From: Thozetella sp. PMI_491 | Taxonomy: Eukaryota > Ascomycota > Sordariomycetes > Chaetosphaeriales > Chaetosphaeriaceae | Assembly (NCBI GenBank): GCA_021432635.1 | Contig: MU270073.1 | Span: forward strand, 366,189-430,188 | Length of the DNA: 64,000 nucleotides | Reading direction: 5' to 3' | Shown here: positions 55,050-64,000 of the stretch, piece after piece | Numbering within the stretch: position 1 is the first letter of the stretch | How the letters are laid out: every line of letters begins with the position of its first letter | Position numbers and translations under genes: made by a program | The notes under the pieces: generated by a model | The model's database searches: none | What the model saw: the letters and a program-made list of their open reading frames with translations, nothing else | What the model was told of the DNA's origin: nothing

Positions 55050-55075
55050 GGGTGTCCGATAGTTGTCGGACACCC
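55050..55075. repeat. Inverted repeat, 10-bp perfect arms
   Basis: Left arm GGGTGTCCGA (55050-55059), 6-nt spacer, right arm TCGGACACCC (55066-55075). It can form a hairpin in RNA or present two half-sites to a dimeric DNA-binding protein. It does not resemble a gene terminator, since no fungal gene ends here. Confidence 0.8.
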
Positions 55076-58000
55076 CATCCGGGTGGAGTCAGATTGGCAG
55101 TTTTGACAGAGGCATGACCGTCAGGGCGAAGTAAGCTTTCAGAGGTGGAAATTGCTCGGCGAGACAGGCTTTCTCCTTCGTAGCGCGCTGTCGTGAGCCA
55201 AGAACCGAGTCTGTGGTGCCATCCTTGCCGGTCCCAAGGCCCCGTCATGTAACCAAGGATCCGAGGGCGGGACCCATCTGTAGCGGTGGTAGGCGGCGGG
55301 CAGAAAGTTGAGATCACGAGGCATGACACTCGTCCTACCCAGAACAGCTAGGGATCCGAGAATAGGAGAATCGCGAGCACTTCTGTGGGCCCTGCAGGGG
55401 AGCTTCTGTTTCTGTCCTCAAGGAAGCCCCACTTTCGTCTAGACTCTCCCCTCCCCGGCCAGCGCCATCGAGTCACCACGACCAGGACTTGGATTGCGGG
55501 CATACAAAGACATGCGCCGCTGTACTAACCTATAGGAACCAACGCCATCGAACCATGGGTTTCTCGGAACGGATCCCCGTCCGCTTGTTTGGCTTTCCAC
55601 TAAGAGAGAGGCGCGGTGGTACAGCTCTCATGAGCCAGTGCATGGTGCGGGGAAGCAACAATAGCTGCTTTAGAGCTTTACCCACAGCTACAGACCAGGT
55701 GGCCTCAGTCGGATGTCGAACCTACACCTAGTCTCTATAGCTTCCTTTCGTGGACCGGTGGAGAATGGTGGAGAAGGCGCCATCACATCAGTGATGCGTG
55801 TTGTGGAGGAGACAGAGAGGCCTTGCCTGCGCGGCTGTTGCTCAAACACGCCTCAGGGTGAATTCAAGACGTTCGGATCTTCGCGAGGAAGGGGGACCAC
55901 GGTGAGGAAAACATGCCCTTTTCGTGAGGCGGCCATGACCCTTCGGGAAATACACGCAATGCAAGACTGTCCCGTCCGATATACCCATTGCCTATCATTC
56001 CCAGCAGCCAGCTCTAGGTATCTGAAGGGTGTTGACAGCGCGGCTTGGGCCCCAGGAGTAGAGGAAGAAAACGCCGTCCAAGAAGCATCGGTCGCACGAG
56101 CGAAGGAGGGGAAGAGGTGTTTTCATCTATCTCCGGTCCCGTAGCCACCGGGAGGAGGGGTTAGAGAGAGCGAAGAGATGGTAGCAATAGTGCGAAGAAA
56201 CATTCGGGCCGCTTGAAGTATGGGACGGCAGGGTGACAACTGCCGAGCACGTTTGAGGCGCGTTTCTCAGATACAAGAGAAGCCAAAATTATCTAGATTC
56301 ACCTTGGTGAGAAGCCTGGAATCCAGACGGGCGGGCGGCAGGCCATTGGATGGTGGTCTAGTCGTGGGTGAGATCCCGGGGCTCCGTGCTCCATCGGACG
56401 TTTCTAGTCGAAACTTCTTAGGCACAAGGCGTCAGAGAATGAGGTGAGAGACAGGGAGAGGTGGGCGGCACGAGGCAGTGCGAGCCTGAAGGCGCCGTAG
56501 GAGTGATTACCTCGTCGCTCCAGGTCGGACAGGCTATTGTAGTAGACGAACCAAGCCGGACAGATCGCGTTACTCAAGCACACGACCGGAGGCAGGGCCG
56601 TGAGGATAACGCAGACGTTGCATACGCTCTGGAGAGATTCGGTGGCTGAAGGCTTCTATCGGCCAGTCACGGGAGCACCACTGCCCTAGGGTGTCGCAGG
56701 AAGGGTTCATGCCACATGCCGTTGATTGGCAGCGCCTAGGCATCTATGTACCATGCCTTCACTTGATCCAGGACTTGGGAGATGGCAGGGTAGGGTTTGG
56801 AAAGAGCCGTCGAAGCCTCCCGCTTAAGGACTGGCCTCGCTCGGCTGCGGAGTCGATTGGAGGAGATAAATAGGGTGGGGCGGGCAGGGTCGACGCGAGG
56901 TCTGCAAGGGAAGTGTGTCGTGCCTGTCTGCCTGTCAAAGCCTGTACCTCCTACCATCAAGGAAAAAAAAAAAACATCGTCGATGTCATCGACGACGGGG
57001 GTGCCGGCGGCCCTCTACCAGCAGGCTGGGGGGAGGGACCGGGATGCCCCTCGCCCCACTAGGGGCAGGGGCAGCTACCGGAGCTGGCGGTCAATTCTGG
57101 CAGCTTGGCCAGGCCTGCCACCCACGGGAGTTTAGGTCCCTATGCACTTAATGTACCTTAGCTTACTAGCCCCGCCGCCCAATTGCCCCTCTGAACAGCC
57201 CTGTGGGGCTTCCCGCGAGGAGTTCGCCTGATCCAGGGTCCATGGCCCAAACCCTCGATTACAGTCCCAAAGCTCGATCGCCGGCCCGAGTGGTGGTGGT
57301 CATCCCGCAGCCACCAAGACCCTGGCTTTTGGTCCCCCCGAGATTCGCGATGGCGCAAAGCTGGCCGCACCCTGGAGGCCGCGATTCGCGATCCACTGTA
57401 TTCCAAGGAAACAACCTTGTCTTTTGTAACGGCCCTGCCGATGCAAAACAGCGGTAAAAGGCAAGAAGTGCGATGGGGCTTTGTGATATACCCTTCGCAA
57501 CCGCCTCATCGATCGTCGATTCCCGATACGAAAGGCAAACCCGCCCAGGAAGCGCTGCAACGCCCCTCCCCCCCTGCTAGCACACGTGTGCGTTTATTAT
57601 GTACTGTACGTCCCTCCGTAGGTAATCATGTATGCAGCGCGGTCGGTCCGCGCTCCAGAACGCCTCTCTTCGCGACGGATACTCGGAAGCACCTGCTCAG
57701 TCCAACAGCCTCTCAACCCCTCTCTTTCTCTCCCTCCTGGCGGAACGTCAAGGAGTCGAGGGGGGTTCAACGAGACGAAGGGAGGGGAGACGAACCGTCC
57801 CCTCTCTCTCAAATTCTCTTTCTTGCTTTTCATCTAATGCCATTCTTTCTTAACCCGGCAGTCCTTCCGGGGGTTGCTTTTCTGTCTATTTATCGGTTAG
57901 CTTGCCCTGCAGTACTTAGTAGTACGCCGGGGCGACAAGCTCCCTCAGCAGTACCTACCCCACTTTTTACATTGGCAAAAAGGTACTTGCGGGCAAGTAT

Positions 58001-61000
58001 TGCGTGTTGGGCCTGTACTCCGTAAAGAGTCAAAGTCCCTCTTGGCCCGGGAGCCTCACGCCATTTCTACAGCGACCCCCCTCCCAAAGGCACCAGACTT
58101 GCAAGACACCAATACGCCTCTAGAGGCCATTAAGAGGAGAGATGCTCTTTCAGCGGCATCTTACCATATACAGCAGGGTAAGCGCAAGGTAAAGGCCCAT
58201 CTAAATAAAAAGACAACAGCCGCGCAGCGCAACGAGCCGGCTGACGGGAATTGAAATGGGCCCCATGTATTGACAATAGCGTCTACCGTGAGACTGAATC
58301 TCCGCCAGGTAATATTTGCCTCGTCGACAAAGAGTGATCCGGCGTCGGGCCTCCAATGGCACGATGGGTTGATAGTGTGTAGGAGAATCACGAGGGGCGG
58401 CATCGGGGGGCAGCTCGGGGTTGGCTACACGAGGGGGAGGGGCCGAAACGGGACAGAGAATGGGAGAAATCCATGTAGAAATGGCCATTCGGCAGTGGGC
58501 GACTGTGGAAATGCCATGCCAGAGAACCCAAGGTCTCGCGTACCCGTTCAACCGCAAATCGCATGTAGCATGTAGCTCGCAAGTCCCTCGTCCTCTCTCC
58601 CGCCGCCCGATGCCATGAGCTCTTTTTCGGCACCACTTTTGTGGAGGGGGACGCTGTGGGAGTGTTGGTGTGGGTGGGCAGGCGGGTGTGCCTGTCTGTC
58701 TTTCTGTTTCGACGGGAGGATCTGACTCTGGCCGCTTCGGGGCGTGTGGCTCGAAAAGTGTTTAGGGAAAAAAAGAAAAAAAAAAGAAGCAGTGTCGGGG
58801 TATTACAGGGTGTACATCCCTCCGGAGCTCCCAAGGACTTGAGAAGAATTCACAAAGTAGCGGGCTCGTATCCACTCTAGACATCGACCCCAAGCCGCGT
58901 TGGGCGTGTTGGGGGAAGCTCGGCGGGAAGCTCGAGGGGCGCTTGAGTGCGCTATAGCGCAGGGAGGAGCGAGTATTACTATGGCTTGTTGGTTTGTCTG
59001 TCCCCATTTCCTGCCCCCCCCCCCTACCTCGCTCCGGAAGCACTCCTTTTTCGGTACAATCCATTCTCGCTTCTCGCATCTCTTCATCCTTCCAGTTTCC
59101 CCATACAACATTCTGACTCTGGGAGCCGCCCCCCGCCAGCCCTTGGAGACCCACACGGGCGATTCGTAAATATGACGAAATAATGAAGTAGTCACCCCAT
59201 CCAACATCCTACTTGTTATCATGGGAAAATTCAATTCGGCATGCTCGCCCCCCCCCGCAGTCTCAGGAGGACGAACGAACTGGTCTAGAAGCGGCTTGTA
59301 CAACTTTTGGCCTTCTCAGCGATCGCGAGTCTTACAGGGGCAGAGGGGGAAAGGGGAAAGGGGAGGCCCAGTTAAGTCGCCCTGCCCCCTCCCCCTCCCA
59401 GGAAGGAAAATGGGCCCACGCTGGGGAGGCCCGGCATCACTGGCAGATGCGAAGAGCAGATCAGGAACGATGAGTGTTCCGGCCAGGCTTGATTGGCTGA
59501 CAGGGCCCAGAGGTGACCCTGATGGGAGGGAAGATCTCTCAGAACATTTTCATTTGGGCAACCATCCATCAGCACGACCTGCCCCGGCCGAACGCTGATC
59601 TCTGCTATACCTGTACGCAAACTTCAGGGTCGTGAACCCTTTTCGCATCCCCCCCGGGCTGTTTCTTCTTTTTCTTCTTTTTCTTTTTTGTTTCCTTTTT
59701 CCACTTTTTGTGTGCATCGGATGCTTTCTCTTCGAGCCTCACTCCTCTGGCACCGCGAAAGCCTAGGCCCTCGAGCGGAACCCGAGCAACCCCAATCTGC
59801 GGGGATCTACCCACGGGTCCCGCTTTGGCCTGCGAAACTTAGATGACGTCAATGGCGCCAGGGGTCCTGGCTCTGCTCGGCACCGCTGGAAGGAACTTTT
59901 TGGGGCGGGTTCTGGGGTGGGGAGCTCCTCGAAGGCGACTCTTCCCTTTTTTTTTTTTTATCGTCTCCGGTTGCTTGCCGCCGGCGCCTGCCGAATCATC
60001 GACTTTGTCGAGCGAGCCGCTACCCGACAGGGTCCGGCCCTTGGGGCGGTCCCTTCCAGGGAACCACCCCCCCAAAAGCCTGGACCAAATATTCCCAGAG
60101 GGTATTCCTGCACTTTTTTCCCAGCCGTTTCCGGCCATAGCGCACTGGCTCCGCGGGACGTGTCCAGTGCCAAAGTGGAAAAGGGGTCCGCGGTAGCGCG
60201 AAGGTCCCGAGGCAAGATATCGTCATCGACAGAAAACGAAGCCCACTCGCCCCAGGGGTCGGGTGCGACCTTAGGGCGCTGGATCCCTTCGCCAAGGGTG
60301 CGGGACTGTCAGAAACGGAGTATAGACCGCGCCGGCAGAAGCTGCCCGAAGCTGCGAATGCCTTCACCAGCGTAGAATGACGATGGGCTACTAAACTGCC
60401 CACGACAACCCGCCCAAAAGATCCTGGGAATTGACCTCTAAAAACTACGGCTCGCCGGGGAAGAAAAGACTCAGGAAACCTCTCTTCATTTTTTTTTTCT
60501 TTCAAGAAAAAAGCGGGGAGGAGATCGCTCTTGTTTCCTTCTCTGAGCAAGCAAAACAACAGTCGAGACCTGGTCGTCGTAATCGACTCGCAGGTGCTGC
60601 CAACAATCTCAAACCGAGAGATGCCCTGAGGTCGGCCAGCTACTGGGCCAATAACCTGGGGACGGCGGCCTGTACACGGCCTGCTTCCGAGCTCCTACTG
60701 CCTACGGGATGGCTGCAAAACAGGCTTAGGAATGGGGCAGAGGCAATGAATGTAGCTCGCGATCGAGGACTAGGAGCCAGATCGAAAGATCCGGTGGAGG
60801 TACTTGACAGCTACTTGGCCGAGACGGCCCTCACTTGTCTCCATGTATCGCTGGCTACCCACTTGCAGGGATCGTCCCCCCCACCCGCCCAGTGGCTTGT
60901 TCGCTCGACCCCCGGCTGACTTTCGCATCAGAAGGGGGGGTGTGAGGGGTGCGTGTGTCCCACCGAACAAATCCCTGTCCTTGTCGCCGCTTACGCTGGG

Positions 61001-61889
61001 GGTCTGAATTGAAGTGCTGGGATAAGAGGGTGAAAATGGGGTTTCATGCACTCCGGCCACTTTCCCATGCCCGCCAGGGGACAAGCTCGAACTGCCCTTA
61101 TTAACTCCCGATCCCCTGCCTCGTTGCCTCTTCCTGCTGTCTGGTGTATTGCTTCCATACAGAACCGGAACGATAAGGGTGCGATTTCTCTGTCGACTTT
61201 CCCTTTCCCATACTTCTTACCTACCACCGCGAGCTCGAGCTCACTTCCTCTACCCTCCTTCCCTCGTTTCCTCCTTCGTTAGTAAGGTGTCGATCGTCCT
61301 CCAGAGATACCCAACCTAGTCCGACGCCTACCTCGTCCGCCGCCACTTTGTCTGTAAGTTAGTATCCCCCCCGCGTCTGTCTTCCATGTGCGCACACCCA
61401 CTGCTGCTCCAAAGAGTCGAGGGAAGGCTAACGAACGAGCCAGACCAACAGCGCATGCACATACCGACGGACACCTCCCGCCTGCCCTCCGGCCCGCGTA
61501 TGCAGACACGAGAGCTCGGCTACGAGAAAGAAGGGTCTCCCAGCCAGCACAAGGCGAACAGAAACAGGGTCTCAAGCCTGCCGTCCGACCACTGCGATAG
61601 TCCAGCAATCGCCAATTACACAACTTGCACTAGATCTGTCGATCTGTACTCGGCTCACCCCGGCCCTCATTCCTCAGCCCAAAGAGGTGTTTTCCAGCCG
61701 CCTGACTCGAGACAAGCTGCGGGTTATACTTGGATGCGCTCTGCGCCTCAACTCTCTTCTTCGCCTACAGAGCTCCCTCGCCTTCCTAGCTCGTTCAGCT
61801 ACCACCTCGTGCACCGAGGGGACGAACCGCGGCAGCACCTCTTGTTACCTCCCACCACCACATACCCAACCGCAACCGCGGCTGCCACC

Positions 61890-62744
61890 ATGCACGCACG
61901 CGACGCTGCCGGGCGACGTGTCTCGCTGTTGAACGATGACGACGCCGGCTCTCCCGGGTATTACTCTCAAGATGCCTATCTCGGCGCGGCGCAACCGCCG
62001 TCGTACGGTTCTTATGCGCGCAGCGCATCCTCCTCGCCCAACACACCCGAGCTCCTCCGATCCGACTCCTATGACTCGCAGATGAGCAACGACCCGATGT
62101 CGCCAATCACGCCCATGTACGACTACAGTCGTGCCTACGCCAACGTATCGGACGCCCGGTCGCCCTACGACGAGTACGCCGCGGATTCCCATGCCTACCT
62201 CGGCGCGAAGCAGCAGGCCGCGAGCGCTTACGGGGACCGGCGCTCGGCTTCGTACGATGCCTCCTATGACGACGAGGCCGCCACCAGCCCCGCGCCGGCC
62301 GCCAGCGAGCGGCCCGGCAAGCGCTATCCCTGCCGGTACCGGGACTCGCACGGCTGTGAGAAGACCTTCACCACCTCGGGTCACGCCTCGCGCCACTCCA
62401 AGATTCATACGGCGGAGAAGGCCGTGCAGTGCGTCTTCCAGGGCTGCCCGAAGAAGTTCACGCGGGCGGACAACATGAAGCAGCACCTCGAGACGCATTA
62501 CAAGGACAAGTCGCGCTCGTCAGCCCGGCCCGCACTGTCCAGCAGCGACCGCAAGTCTTCGAGCAAATCATCGTCGTCGTCTAGCCGGAGCAGCAAGCAT
62601 GCCGCCGCTTTGCCGTCCCCCGGCGGCGCTTGGGATATGCGCGGACTCAACCTACCTCTGCTGAGCCGGCCAAGCGCCGCGCGCACGCCCAGCAGCGGTC
62701 TCGATGCCCTCGCCATGGCTGTCGCCTGCCAGGAAGGATCATGA
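61890..62744 (+). CDS. Two-finger C2H2 zinc-finger transcription factor
   Basis: Sequence-specific nuclear regulator, single coding exon of 285 codons (284 aa). Residues 1-140 are Ser/Tyr/Asp/Ala-rich with SP sites, an activation or repression region. Two adjacent C2H2 fingers follow. Finger 1 is C148-x7-C156-x12-H169-x3-H173, with EKTFTTSGHASRHSKIH. Finger 2 is C181-x4-C186-x12-H199-x3-H203, with PKKFTRADNMKQHLETH. The TSGHxxRH and R-DNMxQH helices recall the Nrg1-type pair, but the Cys spacing of finger 1 differs. A Ser/Lys-rich tail ends in a short Leu-rich segment. ATG 61890 has a near-perfect context (GCCACCATGC). An in-frame ATG at 61386 would add 168 residues of non-protein-like sequence, and it lies after a strong donor at 61354, so it is probably intronic. 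Confidence 0.88.
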   Translation: MHARDAAGRRVSLLNDDDAGSPGYYSQDAYLGAAQPPSYGSYARSASSSPNTPELLRSDSYDSQMSNDPMSPITPMYDYSRAYANVSDARSPYDEYAADSHAYLGAKQQAASAYGDRRSASYDASYDDEAATSPAPAASERPGKRYPCRYRDSHGCEKTFTTSGHASRHSKIHTAEKAVQCVFQGCPKKFTRADNMKQHLETHYKDKSRSSARPALSSSDRKSSSKSSSSSSRSSKHAAALPSPGGAWDMRGLNLPLLSRPSAARTPSSGLDALAMAVACQEGS

Positions 62745-64000
62745 TCCGGGCCCCAGAACAAGCGCCCGAGCCGGGTTCCGGGAATCCATGCGCACGACTT
62801 CTCCCACCCCCCCCTCTTCCCCTCTTCCCCTCTTGGCCCCCATTCCACAGCATGGTAGAGCTGTTGTCATGACTCGGCCGATCTCAACTCGGGGTTTTTT
62901 TTTGTCGGATCCGGTCGACAGGTGTTCTCACACACCCTGTGGGCGGGGGGGCTCGCTAACAGGATCCTCATTCCGGCGAACACAACCATCCCCCTCCCTC
63001 TCTTCGCATTTTCCTTCCCATGCTCCCCCTCGCGCTATTCCCACCCTGGGAGAGCAAGACACAAACACACCTACGGTACCATCAGCAACCGCCGTCTCCG
63101 CACATTCCTCCACTCATACCACCCCCATCATGACCACCACCGCCACATGGCACTTTCCCGCATTCATCGCTGTGTGCACTTCCGGGAAGCCCGAACTCTG
63201 CAGGGCTTCCTCGGGTATTTTTCTGCGGCTCTTTTTTAACTCTTCAATTTTTTTTATTTTTTTTTTTTTATTTTTCTACTCAACTCATAATTGGCTACTT
63301 CGGGTTACGGGAATTGAGGTCGCACAGTACACGCGTTGGCGCCTTGGGGAATAGATACACGATTCGGGCAACGGGCACACGAAACTAGCATACACAACGG
63401 CGTTTACGGTCCTTCTAGGGGCGGCTTGCCTCTTCTTATCACCCTATGGCTTTTGCCCTTTGTACGACACGAGGATACGACCAACGTCTGATATACGCAT
63501 TGGTGGTCGGGGCTTCGTTTAGCTAGGGACACCTCGTCCACAAGCTAGGTTCGGGGGGAGGGGGGTGTTATTTTTATTTTTTTCTCGTCTCGAGTTTCTC
63601 CCCTTCTTCTTTGATTTGCGGTCTAAATAGAGAGAGAAGAGCATATCTGGGAATGACGAACAGCATTGGGCCGGCTTCCTCCATCATGGTTTGCGAGTTC
63701 TAGCTCGCGCAGGGACGAGGGCGGCCCGGCCTGCAGATGACTTCTATACTTCTTGTCGGTGCGATCTGGGTTCTCCAAGCGAAAGCTCCACAGGTTGCTA
63801 CCTGCGAGCAAGCGGCTGCTGGATTGTGGCTTCTATTGGTGTCGTGGGCAGAGGCCCTCGACGAGACCGTCTGTTTGTTTTGCCGCTGTATGCGATAGCA
63901 TTTGATACCAGAAGGCCCGCTGCGACCCTATCCTGTGGGATAGAAGGGGAACACAAAAGCGGGATATGAATTGATTTCGCTTGATTTGAAGCCATCACCA
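62745..64000. other. 3' flank of the C2H2 gene to window end
   Basis: About 1.26 kb with the C2H2 3' UTR and unknown sequence. T-rich tracts occur at 63240-63280 and 63570-63585. Frames in it are short and unconvincing, and no gene can be supported up to the window edge. Confidence 0.45.

Larger units (their letters stand above)
53026..61889. other. 8.9-kb gene desert upstream of the C2H2 factor
   Basis: Between prp31 and the C2H2 gene, both rightward, I find no frame with a recognisable domain, signal peptide or transmembrane pattern, and no RNA gene. Notable items are a 19-nt poly(A) at 54056-54074, an inverted repeat at 55050-55075 and a 12-bp palindrome GAGCTCGAGCTC at 61231-61242. A consensus donor TCT|GTAAGT lies at 61353/61354, probably the 5' end of a leader intron of the C2H2 gene with acceptors such as CCTCAG near 61680. 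The base composition stays GC-rich, so it is not a RIP-decayed repeat. Confidence 0.5.

Noticed and set aside
55713-56144. 143-codon frame in the gene desert
   Set aside because: The product resembles no family and shows no structural pattern; kept out of the feature list.
61386-61889. 168-residue N-terminal extension of the C2H2 protein from an upstream in-frame ATG
   Set aside because: The composition is not protein-like, a strong splice donor precedes it at 61354, and ATG 61890 has a near-ideal context.
1-64000. Secondary-metabolite cluster, transposon, CRISPR array, virus-derived segment
   Set aside because: No synthase, transposase, reverse transcriptase, direct-repeat array or viral gene was recognised anywhere in the window.

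Overview
The window reads as GC-rich nuclear DNA of a filamentous ascomycete, most likely a Sordariomycete and plausibly of the Sordariales/Chaetomiaceae type. This rests on the protein families present (Npr3, an Rtg3/TFE-like bHLH, DUF3824-type and GPI-anchored Ser/Thr-rich proteins) and on the many short introns with GTAAGT/GTGAGT donors and YAG acceptors. Intergenic spaces are long and show no operon logic. I see no RIP-like AT-rich block, transposon, rRNA, tRNA, CRISPR or secondary-metabolite cluster. Seventeen genes are supported; where introns occur, the exon joins were checked by reading-frame phase.

Left part (1-13.4 kb): the 3' two-thirds of a Nup120/Nup160 nucleoporin (+); retromer subunit vps26 (-, 4 exons); ribosomal protein L9/uL6 (+, 5 exons); a secreted-then-anchored Cys-rich membrane protein (-); V-ATPase subunit H vma13 (+); and a short-chain dehydrogenase (+) with an altered active site.

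Middle part (13.6-31 kb): four minus-strand genes in a row. They are mitochondrial glycine-cleavage T protein, ethanolamine kinase, npr3 (SEACIT/GATOR1, a TORC1 inhibitor) and a bHLH factor with a very long loop. A 5.9-kb gene-free stretch follows, then the Golgi membrane protein sft2 (+).

Right part (31-64 kb): a 4.4-kb gene-poor stretch; a LARP1-like RNA-binding protein with both a La motif and a DM15-like C-terminus (+); a GPI-anchored protein (-); a large Arg/Ser/Asp-rich, Ala/Gly-helix repeat protein of DUF3824 type (+); the spliceosome factors clf1 (-) and prp31 (+), back to back on a 484-bp promoter; an 8.9-kb gene desert; and a two-finger C2H2 transcription factor (+) near the right edge.

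Functionally this is a housekeeping segment: nuclear pore, retromer/Golgi traffic, translation, vacuolar acidification, one-carbon and phospholipid metabolism, nutrient signalling and splicing. I found no convincing new biological system. The points most worth a second look are the LARP1 architecture, the DUF3824-type protein with alternative 3' splice choices, the clf1/prp31 promoter, the unusual active site of the dehydrogenase, the G-rich tract touching the npr3 stop codon, and the two deserts upstream of the two transcription factors.
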